From JBHYGK01 sp051859045 (GTDB lineage Bacteria > Pseudomonadota > Gammaproteobacteria > Xanthomonadales > Xanthomonadaceae), in the NCBI GenBank assembly GCA_051859045.1, contig JBHYGK010000013.1:1-55734 (forward strand): a stretch of DNA of 55,734 bases, read 5' to 3'. The notes beneath the pieces are model-generated. The model was not told the origin of the DNA, did not search any database, and saw nothing but the letters and a program-made list of their open reading frames with translations. The translations under genes and the position numbers were made by a program. Within the stretch, counting starts at the first letter, position 1. Each line of letters opens with the position of its first letter. Shown piece by piece: positions 1 through 8,159 of the stretch.

Positions 1-8
1 TACCGACA

Positions 9-37
9 CAAAAACGGCGCCCCCAGGGGCGCCGTTT
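9..37 (-). terminator. Intrinsic terminator of rpiA
   Basis: A perfect 12-bp stem (AAACGGCGCCCC at 12-23 with GGGGCGCCGTTT at 26-37) lies just beyond the rpiA stop codon. Read on the minus strand, the stem is followed by a run of five T (through position 10), the usual form of a rho-independent terminator, so it should end the rpiA transcript. Confidence 0.8.
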
Positions 38-86
38 CCATGTCCAGCATCGGGGATCGCCGCGGCGACGCGCGACGCACCGGCCC

Positions 87-731
87 TCAGGTCCGAAGGA
101 CGCCGTCGACGATGACCACATCGGCCTTGCGCCGCGCGAACAGGCCCACGCTGACGATTCCCGGGATCTGGTTGAGCTTCTCCTCGAGCGCGACGGGATC
201 GGTGATCCGCCAGTGGTGCACGTCGAGGATCCAGTTGCCGTTGTCGGTGACGACGCCTTCGCGCCACACGGGCTGGCCACCCATCGCCACGAGCCTGCGC
301 CCGACCAGGCTGCGCGCCATCGGGACGACCTCGATCGGCAGCGGGAACGTCCCGAGCGCGTCGACCTCCTTGCTCCGATCGATGATGCAGACGAAGGTCT
401 TGCTGGCTTCCGCGATGATCTTCTCGCGCGTGAGGGCGGCGCCGCCGCCCTTGATCAGGTGCCCGGACCGGTCGCACTCGTCGGCGCCATCGACGTAGAC
501 GGGCAGGTCGCCCGCGCTGTTGAGGTCGATCACCTCGATGCCGGCCGCCTTGAGCAGGGCGGTGCTGCGCTCGGAGCTGCTGACCGCGCCCTTGATCCGG
601 TCACGTCGCTCGGCCAGGGCCTCGATGAAGAAGGCCACGGTCGACCCGGTGCCGACGCCGATCACCTGGCCTTCCGGCACGAATTCCATCGCCTTTCGGG
701 CGGCCAATCGCTTCAGCGCATCCTGGGACAT
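87..731 (-). CDS. rpiA: Ribose-5-phosphate isomerase A
   Basis: Interconverts ribose 5-phosphate and ribulose 5-phosphate in the non-oxidative pentose phosphate pathway; cytoplasmic. The 214-aa product has the family landmarks in order: VGVGTGST near residue 24 (phosphate loop), SSERS, DGADE (catalytic Asp region), and KGGGAALTREK. Length matches the E. coli enzyme (219 aa). I start at the ATG giving MSQDALKR because it aligns with the E. coli N-terminus (MTQDELKK). An ATG 18 bases upstream (end 749) overlaps the stop of the EVE gene as ATGA and would add six residues; translational coupling could favour it. A strong terminator follows. Its pathway partner transketolase is encoded about 49 kb away in this window. 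Confidence 0.95.
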   Translation of the reverse strand: MSQDALKRLAARKAMEFVPEGQVIGVGTGSTVAFFIEALAERRDRIKGAVSSSERSTALLKAAGIEVIDLNSAGDLPVYVDGADECDRSGHLIKGGGAALTREKIIAEASKTFVCIIDRSKEVDALGTFPLPIEVVPMARSLVGRRLVAMGGQPVWREGVVTDNGNWILDVHHWRITDPVALEEKLNQIPGIVSVGLFARRKADVVIVDGVLRT

Positions 732-745
732 CGTCGGGGTTCCGG

Positions 746-1204
746 TCATTCGAGGGAAAGGATGGTGCGCCACTGCGCGGCAGACACCGGGAGGACGGAC
801 AGGCGGTTGCCGCGTCGCAGCAGGGCGAAGTCCTCGCCAAGGCGATCGGCCGCGGCCTTGAGTTCGTCCAGCGAGATCGTCCGCGGGAGCGCGCGCTCGA
901 ACCCGACGTCCACCATCAGCCAGCGCGGCTCCTCGCGGGTGGCGGCGGGGTCGTGGTAGTCGCTGGCCGGATCGAACTGGGTGGGGTCCGGGTAGGCCGC
1001 GGACGCCACGCGCGCGATGCCGACGACCCCCGGGACCTTCGTGTTCGAGTGGTAGAACAGGATGCCATCCCCGACCGACATCCCGTCGCGCATGAAATTG
1101 CGCGCCTGGTAGTTGCGCACGCCGGTCCAAGGCTCGACGCCGACGCGTTGGAGGTCGGTGATCGAGAACTCGTCGGGTTCGGACTTCATCAACCAGTAGC
1201 GCAT
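746..1204 (-). CDS. EVE domain protein
   Basis: A 152-aa protein that is a single EVE domain, a PUA-like fold thought to recognise modified bases in nucleic acids (thymocyte nuclear protein 1 family). The start MRYWLMKSEPDEFSI is the family hallmark, followed by WTGVRNYQARNFMR and a GDGILFYHSN segment. The exact ligand of the bacterial housekeeping members is not settled, so no function beyond likely modified-base binding is claimed. It sits between the cyclo-ligase gene and rpiA on the same strand, and its stop codon overlaps a possible upstream rpiA start (ATGA), so co-translation with rpiA is plausible. Confidence 0.9.
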   Translation of the reverse strand: MRYWLMKSEPDEFSITDLQRVGVEPWTGVRNYQARNFMRDGMSVGDGILFYHSNTKVPGVVGIARVASAAYPDPTQFDPASDYHDPAATREEPRWLMVDVGFERALPRTISLDELKAAADRLGEDFALLRRGNRLSVLPVSAAQWRTILSLE

Positions 1205-1339
1205 CGTGTGGCGACTCGTAGGGGACGGTGAGGACGTGGCGGAGGGCTCAGCGAGCCGCGGGGACCGATGGCCGGCGCAGCGCCGCGGCGCGGGTCCAAG
1301 GCGACGCGCTCACGCGTGCGAGGCGGTCGGCATGGCGCA

Positions 1340-1936
1340 TCAGGCGGACGTTCGCAGCGCCGGGAACAGCCCGGCCTCGGTGGCCAGCATGTCCATGGAC
1401 ACGTCCCACGGCTCGGCGGCGAGGCGCTCCTCGCGCTGCGATTCGTAACCGACGCCGACCAGCAGCGGCGATGGCGCGGCGCTGGCCGCGAGCCGGAACG
1501 CGAAGCTGCGGTCGTACCACCCGCCTCCCGCGCCCAGCCGATGGCCCTCGGCATCGAACGCCACCAGCGGCACCAGCGCCGCGGCCAGGTCTTCGGGCGC
1601 GAGGGTGCTCGAGGCCGACACGGCAGGTTCCGGGATTCCGAAGCGGTTGGGCGCCAGGTCGTCGCCCGGCCGCCAGGGCGCGAAGCGCAGGCGACCGTCG
1701 CGCATCAGCACGGGCAGGCAGTAGACCGCGCCGTCGCAGAGGCGGTGCAGCACCGCATGCAGCGACATCTCGCCGCCCACGGCCCAATATCCGGCGACAT
1801 AGCCGGGCTGGCGCAGCGCGGGGAGGGCCTCGAGGTGCCGGGCCATGGCCCCGGCGGCCTGGATGCGCGCCGGAGCGGGGAGGGCGGCGCGGCGTTCGCG
1901 GTGCTGGCGGCGCAGGATGGCGCGGGAGTCAGTCAC
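1340..1936 (-). CDS. 5-formyltetrahydrofolate cyclo-ligase
   Basis: Converts 5-formyl-THF to 5,10-methenyl-THF with ATP, returning stored folate to the one-carbon pool; cytoplasmic (YgfA/Fau family). The 198-aa protein starts with the basic helix (RAILRRQHRERRAAL) that contacts phosphates, has YWAVGGEMSLHAVL, and near residue 140 the conserved GHRLGAGGGWYDRSF signature containing the nucleotide-binding glycines. Position directly downstream of 6S RNA, with zapA beyond, is the classical gammaproteobacterial arrangement, in which ygfA is read through from the ssrS transcript. The 135 bases between this gene and the EVE gene hold nothing I can identify. Confidence 0.93.
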   Translation of the reverse strand: MTDSRAILRRQHRERRAALPAPARIQAAGAMARHLEALPALRQPGYVAGYWAVGGEMSLHAVLHRLCDGAVYCLPVLMRDGRLRFAPWRPGDDLAPNRFGIPEPAVSASSTLAPEDLAAALVPLVAFDAEGHRLGAGGGWYDRSFAFRLAASAAPSPLLVGVGYESQREERLAAEPWDVSMDMLATEAGLFPALRTSA

Positions 1937-1959
1937 GGCGGGCCCACGGCTGGAAAGAA

Positions 1960-2145
1960 GACGACCTCCACCATGCCGATGCGTACGAAACGACCTTGAT
2001 CCCTGGGATCAAGTGGGGAGGAGGGAGGGGACTTCAGGCTTTCCGCACTGGGCGGACATGCACACCGTCCCCGGCCATCCACCCCGGTGTCGTTTTATGG
2101 GACAAGGCGAATGTTAAGTACGCTGTCGCACACGGCAGAGGTCGC
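1960..2145 (-). ncRNA. ssrS: 6S RNA
   Basis: 6S RNA binds the sigma70 RNA polymerase holoenzyme and mimics an open promoter, lowering transcription in stationary phase. On the minus strand the 5' end (CGACCTC, 2144-2138, then TGCCG and TGCG) pairs with the 3' end (CGCA, CGGCA, GAGGTCG, ending at 1962), forming the closing stem of a molecule of about 185 nt, the E. coli length. Near the 3' side is a small hairpin CTTGATCCCAGGGATCAAG, closely resembling the E. coli 6S element around CCTTGAACC. The location between zapA and the 5-formyl-THF cyclo-ligase gene is the conserved address. The ends are estimated from the stem and the promoter spacing. Confidence 0.88.
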
Positions 2146-2151
2146 GACGGA

Positions 2152-2157
2152 AGTATA
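2152..2157 (-). promoter_or_regulatory. -10 element of the 6S RNA promoter
   Basis: TATACT on the minus strand ends seven bases before the first base of the 6S closing stem, which places the transcription start at about 2145. No convincing -35 hexamer is visible in the very GC-rich stretch upstream. Confidence 0.6.
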
Positions 2158-2265
2158 GCGCGGCGCCCGCGCGCGGATGTAGCGGGCGGGTGAGCGGATG
2201 CCCCGGGGAACCGTCGGACGCCGCCGCGGCGGCGCGCCGCGCGCCGCACCCGCACGGGTGCCGCG

Positions 2266-2565
2266 TCAGCGGGTGATCTGCGCGTCGAGCAGGCCGTCGA
2301 TCTTGCGGTTGAGCTCGCCCAGCGCGCGCTTGAGCTCGTGGTCGCGCTGGCCGGCGCCCGACTGGGCCTGCAGCAGCTCATGGGCGAGGTTGAGCGCCAC
2401 CATGATCGCCAGGCGGTCGAGCGAGGCCATCCGGTTGGCGTTGCGCGCCTCGCGCAGGCGCTGGTCGAGCAGGTTCGCGGCGCCCTGCAGCCCGTCGCGC
2501 TCGGCCGGGTCGCAGCTGACCAGGAACTCGCGGTCGAGGATGCGCAGGTTGACCGGCTCGCTCAC
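2266..2565 (-). CDS. zapA: Cell division protein ZapA
   Basis: ZapA bundles FtsZ filaments at midcell and stabilises the Z-ring; cytoplasmic tetramer. The 99-aa product starts EPVNLRILDREFLVSC and continues with an N-terminal beta-alpha domain and a long C-terminal helix (AIMVALNLAHELLQ onward) that makes the dimer coiled coil, as in the family. The start codon is GTG and overlaps the stop of the upstream 73-aa gene as GTGA, implying coupled translation. 6S RNA lies immediately downstream on the same strand. Confidence 0.92.
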   Translation of the reverse strand: MSEPVNLRILDREFLVSCDPAERDGLQGAANLLDQRLREARNANRMASLDRLAIMVALNLAHELLQAQSGAGQRDHELKRALGELNRKIDGLLDAQITR

Positions 2566-2783
2566 GCGTTCTGCTCCAGCTGCTTGAGCCGGGTGATCAT
2601 GGCCTCGACGCGGGAGCGGGCCTGCTCGTTCTTCGACAGCAGCGACGCCCGCTCGCCGATCAGCTGCTCCTGGGAGTGGCGCAGGCTGCGGTTCTCCTCG
2701 GCAAGCCGGCGCACGAACTCGGCCAGGCGGTCGATCCGCTCGGAGAGGGCCTGCACCTGGTCGACGTGGTCGGGACTGGTCAT
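2562..2783 (-). CDS. Small coiled-coil protein upstream of zapA (TIGR02449 type)
   Basis: A 73-aa protein that is essentially one heptad-repeat helix: hydrophobic residues recur every three or four positions from VQALSERIDRLAEFVRRL through LLSKNEQARSRVEAMI to LKQLEQ. Small coiled-coil proteins of this type (TIGR02449 family) commonly precede zapA in Xanthomonads and pseudomonads and resemble ZapB in size and character, so a role at the division septum with ZapA is likely but inferred. The four-base overlap with zapA supports a shared function. The start ATG has a GGA about six bases upstream. Confidence 0.8.
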   Translation of the reverse strand: MTSPDHVDQVQALSERIDRLAEFVRRLAEENRSLRHSQEQLIGERASLLSKNEQARSRVEAMITRLKQLEQNA

Positions 2784-2836
2784 GAGGCGTCCATGATGGG
2801 CGGGGGGCCGAGGCCGGGTCAACCGGGGCGGGCGGC

Positions 2837-5800
2837 TCAGTAGGGGCTGGGCAGCATCGCCACCTGGGACGGCTGCCAGGTCCGGATGAAGGCCAGGCAG
2901 CGGTGCGCGTCGAGCGGCGCCGACAGCCAGTAGCCCTGGATCTCGTCGCAGCCCTGTTCGCGCAGGTAGGCCAGCTGCTGGGCGGTCTCGACGCCCTCGG
3001 CGATCACGTTCAGCCCCAGCGAATGGGCCATCGTGATGACGGTGGCGGTGATCGCCTCGTCGTCCGGGTCGCGGGTGAGGTCGCCCACGAACTCCTTGTC
3101 GATCTTCAGCGTGTCGATCGGCAGGCGCTTGAGGTAGACCAGCGACGAATAGCCGGTGCCGAAGTCGTCGATGGCGAGCGTCACGCCCAGCCGCTGCAGC
3201 TCGTGCAGCACCGCGGTGGTCTGCTCGGCGTTCTGCATGACCATGCTCTCGGTGACCTCGAGCTCGACGCGCTTGGCCGGCACCCCGGTCTCCTCGAGCA
3301 CCGAGCGCAGTACCGAGGGCAGGTCCCCGCGCAGCAGCTGCAGCACCGAGACGTTGACCGCCATCGCCACGTCCTGCAGCCCGTGGTGGCGCCAGCGCTT
3401 GAGGGTGGCGCAGGCCTCGCGCAGCACCCATTCGCCGATCGGCAGGATCAGGCCCGACTCCTCGGCCAGCGGGATGAACACCGCCGGCGAGATCTCGCCC
3501 AGCTCCTGCGAGTTCCAGCGCAGCAGGGCCTCGACGCCGGTGATGCGCCCGTCCATCAGGCTCAGGCGGGGCTGGAACACCAGCCGGAACTCGCCGCGGT
3601 CAAGCGCCTTGCGCAGCGCCGCGGAGATCGTGGCGCGCCGGCGCGCCTCCGCATCCATCGCCTCGGTGTAGACCTGGTAGGTGTTCCGGCCCAGCGACTT
3701 GGCCTGGTACATCGCGGTGTCGGCGAACTTCAGCAGGTCGGTCGGCACCAGGCCGTGATCGGGGTACAGCGCCACGCCCACCGAGGGCGAGATGATCACG
3801 TCGTGGCGCTCGTCGATCTCCAGCGCCTGGGTGAAGGCGGCCAGCACGTCGCGGGCCACCCGCTCCGCGGCGGCGACGTCGGCGATGTCCTCGAGCACCA
3901 CGGTGAACTCGTCGCCGCTCAGGCGCGCGACCGTGTCCGACGCGCCGACCGTGGCCAGCAGGCGCGAGGCGGTGGCCTTGAGGATGCGGTCGCCGGCCGC
4001 GTGGCCGAGCGAGTCGTTGATGTCCTTGAAGCGGTCGAGGTCGAGGAACAGCACCGCGACCTTGGTGTCCTGCCGGCGCGCGCGCACGATCGCGCGGGCG
4101 AGGCGCTCCGACAGCAGCGCCCGGTTGGGCAGGCCGGTGAGCGTGTCGTAGTTGGCGAGGTAGCGCAGCTCCTGCTCGGCGCGCTTCTTGTCGGTGATGT
4201 CGTTGACCACGGTGACGAAGTGCGTGCGGCCGTGCCCGTCGCGCACCTCGCTGATCTCCAGCCAGCCCAGGAACTCGTCGCCGTCCTTGCGCTTCTGCCA
4301 CATCTCCCCGGCCCAGTGGCCGGTGCGCTCGAGCACGTCGCGGGCGCGGCGGTAGAAGTCGGGGCTGTGCTGGGTGGAGTCGAGCAGGCGCGAGCTCTGG
4401 CCCACCACCTCCTCCTCGGAGTAGCCGGTGATGCGCGAGAACGCCGGGTTGACCGAGACGAAGCGGAAATCGAGGTCGACCACCGCCACGGCCTCGCTCA
4501 TCGAGCGCAGCACCTCGGTGGCGACGCGGCGCTCGCGCTCGGCGCGGCGGCTGGCGCTGATGTCGCGGGCGGTGCCGGCCATGCGCAGCGGGTTGCCCAG
4601 CGCATCGCGCTCGACCACCTTGCCGCGCGAGCGCACCCAGATCCAGTCGTCGCTGGCGGTGCGCAGGCGGTGCTCGGACTCGAACACCTCGGTGAGGCCG
4701 GTGATGTGCTCCTGCAGCAGGCGCTGCACGCGCGGCAGGTCGTCGGGGTGCACGGCCTGGTGGCGCCAGTCGTCGGTGCTGACGGTCTGGTTGCGCTCCG
4801 CGCCGATGAGCTGGTCGGCGCCGGTGCGGTAGAGCCGGTTGTTGGGGATGTCCCAGTCCCAGAACGAATCGCCCGAACCCCACAGCGAGAGCTTCAGGCG
4901 CTCCTCGCGCTGGGCGATCTCGCGGTGCAGGCGACGTTCCTGCTCGCGCTGGCGGCGGGTCCTGACCCACACCCGCCAGCCCAGGCCCGCGAGCAGCATC
5001 AGCAGCGCGAGCCGCGCCGGCGTGCCGGCCCACCAGGGGGGGATGACCTCGAGCGGCACCGAGAGCGTCTCGTCGGCCCAGCGGCCGTCGGCGTTCGTGG
5101 CGCGCACCTGGAAGGTGTAGCGCCCCGCGTCGAGGTTGGTGTAGGTGGCTTCCGGCTGGCCCCAGGCGTCGACCCAGTCGGCGTCCACGCCGTCGAGCCG
5201 GTACTGGTAGCGCTGGTTCTCGGGCGAGGTGAAGTCGAGCGCGGCGAAGCGCAGCCGCAGCACCCCGTCCTCGCGGTCCATCGCCAGCGCGTCGCCGCCG
5301 TCCAGCCCCAGCAGGTCGCGGCCGGCGCCGGCGATCGCGGAGGTCAGGTGGATCGCCGGCGAGTAGGGGCTCTCGCGCTGGCCCGCCGGGTCGAAGAGGT
5401 TGAAGCCGCGCACGCCGCCGAACGCCAGGCGGCCATCGCGCAGGCGCAGGTCGGCGCCGCCGTTGAACTCCAGGTCCTGCAGGCCATCGCTGAGGTCGAA
5501 GCGGCGCAGGGCGCCGTCGGCCGGGTCGTAGCGGTGAAGGCCGCCGTTGCCGCTGAGCCACAGCCGCGCATCGCCGTCCTCGCGGATGCCGTAGACGGTG
5601 CGCACGACCTCCGGCGCCTCCGCGAGCACGCGCTGGAAGCGCACGCTGCCGTCGGCATCCTCCTGCACCAGGTCGAGGCCGCCGTGCGAGCCGACCCACA
5701 GGCGACCGTCCGCGGCCTCGTGCAGCGCGCGGACGATGTTGCCCGAGAGGGTCGTCGCGTCGCCGGGCTGGTGCAGCATCCGCGTGACCCGGCCGGTGCC

Positions 5801-7426
5801 CGGCTCGATCAGGTTCAGGCCCTCGATCGTGCCCACCCAGATCCGCCCGCGGCGGTCCTGGTGCAGCGCCGTCACCAGCCCCGCGCTCAAGGTGGCCGGG
5901 TTCGAGGCGACGTGCGGGTAGCGGGTGTAGCGGTCGGCGCCGGGCACGTAGTGCACGACGCCGGCGCTGTTGGTGCCGATCCACAGCGACCCGTCGCGGT
6001 CGCGCAGCATCCCGCGCAGGTGCCGCTCGGGGAGCGCGTCGAGGCGGTCGGGATCCACCGGCAGCGCGCGCGCGACGCGGGTGGCCGGGTCGAGCCGCAT
6101 CAGGCCGTTGGTGCCGCTGATCCACAGGCCGCCGTCGGCGTCGGAGGCGATGCCCGACACCCGCGGCAGCGCGACGCCGTCGGCGCCCGCCGCCGCGAAC
6201 AGCGGCGCGGAGAAGTCCTCGAAGCGGTCGCCCTCGGGGGAGTAGCGCAGCAGGCCGCCGTCGTCGGTGCCTACCCAGAGCTGGCCGGCGGCGTCCTCGT
6301 GGAAGCTGCGCACCGAGCGCAGCCCGGGCCCGCGGCCGTCCGTGCCCGGCAGCAGCACCAGCGGGAAGCGCGCGCCCTCGCTGCGGGCATAGGCGGCGCC
6401 GCGGGAGGCCGTGCCGACCCAGAGCAGGCCGGAGCGGTCGACCAGCAGGCTGTTGATCTCGTCGGCGGGGAGCGCGTCGGGGACGTCCGCGTCGCTGCGC
6501 ACCGTGATCGCGTGGCCCGTATCGGGCTCGAGGCGGACCAGGCCCGCGCCCGCGGTGGCGAGCCACAGGGCGCCGTCGGGCGCCTCGCGCACCCGCGACA
6601 CGGTGGGCACGGGGCCGGGCCCGCGCGGCCACAGGCGTTCGGCGGCCAGGCCGTCGCGGTCGATCCGGAACAGGCCGGCGCCGCCGGCGTAGATCTCGCC
6701 GTCCGCCGCGCGGACGACCGCCTGCAGGGGGCCGGTCGACGGCAGCCGGACGTGCGTGTCGCCGTCGTCGCCGATCCGCCACAGGCCGAGGTCGGAGGCG
6801 ACCCACACGTGGCCGTCGTCGCCCAGGGCCACGTCGCGGGCCTCGGCGTCGCTGCCCCCGGGGCCGTCGAAGCGCAGCACGCTGCGGCGGCGGCCGGTCC
6901 GGGTCTCCAGCCGGTCGACGCCCGCGCGGGTGGCGATCCACAGCACCCCGGGCGCGCCCGGGGCGATCGCATGCACGGATTTGGCGCGGTCGCCGGTGCG
7001 CTGCAGCTCGCCGTCGAGGTAGCGCTGGAACGCGCCGGTGGCGGGGTCCAGGCGCAGGGCGTAGTGGGACGCCGTGCCGACCCAGAGCGCGCCGTCGGCG
7101 TCCTCGGCGAGCGCGGTGGTGAGGTCGTCGGGCAGGGCGCCGGGGGCCTCGGGATCCGGCCGCAGGGCCACCAGCCCGCGGCCGTCGTAGCGGTGCAGCC
7201 CGCCCTGGGTGGCGATCCAGAGGAAGCCCTCGCGGTCCTGCAGCATCGCCTCGACGGTGTTCTGGGACAGGCCGTCGCGGCCGTCGAGGACGTCGAAGCG
7301 GTAGTCGCGACGCGCCGCGTCGCTCGCCGGGGCCGCGAGGCCGAGGACGAGCGTGAGCGCGAGGGCCAGCGGGCCGAAGCGCGGCGGTGCCCCGCGCAGG
7401 GCGGGGGCGGACGGTGGGACTCGCAC
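2837..7426 (-). CDS. Propeller-sensor membrane GGDEF-EAL protein
   Basis: A 1529-aa predicted c-di-GMP enzyme. Order: signal peptide (about 1-38, hydrophobic LALALTLVLGLAAPASDA), a large periplasmic beta-propeller of repeated two-component-regulator blades (motifs such as GLSQNTVEAMLQDREGFLWI and repeated LWVGT/LWIGT), a Y_Y_Y domain about 730-795, one membrane helix about 802-822, two PAS domains, GGDEF and EAL. The GGDEF signature reads SGDEF (about 1170) and the RxxD product-inhibition site is missing (GASD). The EAL domain keeps EALLRW (about 1299), NVS, EVTES and DDFGTGYSS, so phosphodiesterase activity is likely. GTG start chosen for the signal peptide and a GGAG ten bases upstream; no in-frame ATG fits. 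It may be cotranscribed with the coiled-coil/zapA pair, 53 bases downstream. Confidence 0.87.
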   Translation of the reverse strand: MRVPPSAPALRGAPPRFGPLALALTLVLGLAAPASDAARRDYRFDVLDGRDGLSQNTVEAMLQDREGFLWIATQGGLHRYDGRGLVALRPDPEAPGALPDDLTTALAEDADGALWVGTASHYALRLDPATGAFQRYLDGELQRTGDRAKSVHAIAPGAPGVLWIATRAGVDRLETRTGRRRSVLRFDGPGGSDAEARDVALGDDGHVWVASDLGLWRIGDDGDTHVRLPSTGPLQAVVRAADGEIYAGGAGLFRIDRDGLAAERLWPRGPGPVPTVSRVREAPDGALWLATAGAGLVRLEPDTGHAITVRSDADVPDALPADEINSLLVDRSGLLWVGTASRGAAYARSEGARFPLVLLPGTDGRGPGLRSVRSFHEDAAGQLWVGTDDGGLLRYSPEGDRFEDFSAPLFAAAGADGVALPRVSGIASDADGGLWISGTNGLMRLDPATRVARALPVDPDRLDALPERHLRGMLRDRDGSLWIGTNSAGVVHYVPGADRYTRYPHVASNPATLSAGLVTALHQDRRGRIWVGTIEGLNLIEPGTGRVTRMLHQPGDATTLSGNIVRALHEAADGRLWVGSHGGLDLVQEDADGSVRFQRVLAEAPEVVRTVYGIREDGDARLWLSGNGGLHRYDPADGALRRFDLSDGLQDLEFNGGADLRLRDGRLAFGGVRGFNLFDPAGQRESPYSPAIHLTSAIAGAGRDLLGLDGGDALAMDREDGVLRLRFAALDFTSPENQRYQYRLDGVDADWVDAWGQPEATYTNLDAGRYTFQVRATNADGRWADETLSVPLEVIPPWWAGTPARLALLMLLAGLGWRVWVRTRRQREQERRLHREIAQREERLKLSLWGSGDSFWDWDIPNNRLYRTGADQLIGAERNQTVSTDDWRHQAVHPDDLPRVQRLLQEHITGLTEVFESEHRLRTASDDWIWVRSRGKVVERDALGNPLRMAGTARDISASRRAERERRVATEVLRSMSEAVAVVDLDFRFVSVNPAFSRITGYSEEEVVGQSSRLLDSTQHSPDFYRRARDVLERTGHWAGEMWQKRKDGDEFLGWLEISEVRDGHGRTHFVTVVNDITDKKRAEQELRYLANYDTLTGLPNRALLSERLARAIVRARRQDTKVAVLFLDLDRFKDINDSLGHAAGDRILKATASRLLATVGASDTVARLSGDEFTVVLEDIADVAAAERVARDVLAAFTQALEIDERHDVIISPSVGVALYPDHGLVPTDLLKFADTAMYQAKSLGRNTYQVYTEAMDAEARRRATISAALRKALDRGEFRLVFQPRLSLMDGRITGVEALLRWNSQELGEISPAVFIPLAEESGLILPIGEWVLREACATLKRWRHHGLQDVAMAVNVSVLQLLRGDLPSVLRSVLEETGVPAKRVELEVTESMVMQNAEQTTAVLHELQRLGVTLAIDDFGTGYSSLVYLKRLPIDTLKIDKEFVGDLTRDPDDEAITATVITMAHSLGLNVIAEGVETAQQLAYLREQGCDEIQGYWLSAPLDAHRCLAFIRTWQPSQVAMLPSPY

Positions 7427-7537
7427 CCCGGGTGCGCTCCATGCATTAGAGAAAGGTATCCCCGTGCCGGAGTGTAGAGACGCGCGCGCCGGCGCCGCAA
7501 GCCGGTCCTGCGCCGCTCGCGGCGGCCCCGGCTGGCG

Positions 7538-7543
7538 TAGAAT
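7538..7543 (+). promoter_or_regulatory. Possible -10 element of ygfB-pepP-terC
   Basis: TAGAAT identical to the -10 hexamer upstream of rpoZ in this window, 29 bases before the ygfB GTG. The -35 region is not convincing, so this rests on the hexamer and its position alone. Confidence 0.4.
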
Positions 7544-7572
7544 CGCCGGCCATTCCACCCGGGCCCCCCTTC

Positions 7573-8124
7573 GTGACCGAACCCAGCCTCCCGGCCCTGG
7601 CCGACGTCGAACGCGACCTGCAGCGACTCGGCGTCGCGATCGACCCCGCCGAACTCCACGGCGGCCTCTGCGGCTGGCTGGCCGGCGGCGGCCAGGCGCC
7701 CCGCGGCGGCTGGCTGGTCGCGGTGATGACCGACGCCACGATGCCCGACGTCGAGGACGACTCGGTGCTGGGCGCCCTGCATGCGGCGAGCGCGCGCCAG
7801 CTCGAGTCGCCGGACTTCGGCTTCGACCTGCTGCTGCCCTCGCCCGCGGCCGCGCTCGACGTCCGCGCCGATGCCCTGCTGGCCTGGTGCCGCGGCTTCC
7901 TGGGCGGCTTCGGCCTGGCCTCGGGCGCGTCGCCGCCGCTGAGCGAGGAGGGCGGCGAGGCGCTCGCCGACCTCGGGCGCATCGCCGGCTCGTCGCTGGA
8001 CTACGACGACCCCGACGCCGACGAGGACGCCCTCGTCGAGATCGAGGAGTTCGTCCGCGTGGCGGCCCTGCTGCTGCATTCCGATTGCGTGCTCGGCCCG
8101 CGCCACCGCCGCCAGCTGCACTGA
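7573..8124 (+). CDS. ygfB: YgfB/YecA family protein (UPF0149)
   Basis: A 183-aa acidic, cytoplasmic, all-helical protein of the UPF0149 family. Recognisable pieces are the N-terminal AELHGGLCGWLAGGG motif (residues about 27-41), LLAWCRGFLGGFGL in the middle, and a C-terminal VEIEEFVRVAALLL helix. The family is widely conserved next to pepP; in Pseudomonas YgfB influences beta-lactam resistance gene expression, but its molecular mechanism in this organism is unknown. Starts with GTG; no good ribosome-binding site is visible. It is followed after 35 bases by pepP, as in E. coli. Confidence 0.9.
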   Translation: MTEPSLPALADVERDLQRLGVAIDPAELHGGLCGWLAGGGQAPRGGWLVAVMTDATMPDVEDDSVLGALHAASARQLESPDFGFDLLLPSPAAALDVRADALLAWCRGFLGGFGLASGASPPLSEEGGEALADLGRIAGSSLDYDDPDADEDALVEIEEFVRVAALLLHSDCVLGPRHRRQLH

Positions 8125-8159
8125 CCCGCCGCCTCGACCCACCCAGGCCCGTCCCGCCC

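Noticed and set aside
7400..7445. tRNA-like 3' end (GTGCGAGTCCCACC) at the GGDEF-EAL start
   Set aside because: The T-loop lacks TTC, the stem does not pair fully, and no D-arm, anticodon arm or acceptor partner is found.
2903..7477. Very long plus-strand open frame (1524 codons) opposite the GGDEF-EAL gene
   Set aside because: Composition is Arg/Ala/Gly/Gln/Val/His with no domain; it is the antisense shadow of a GC-rich gene. The same applies to other long opposing frames, such as 10147-14496 and 46054-48687 on the minus strand.
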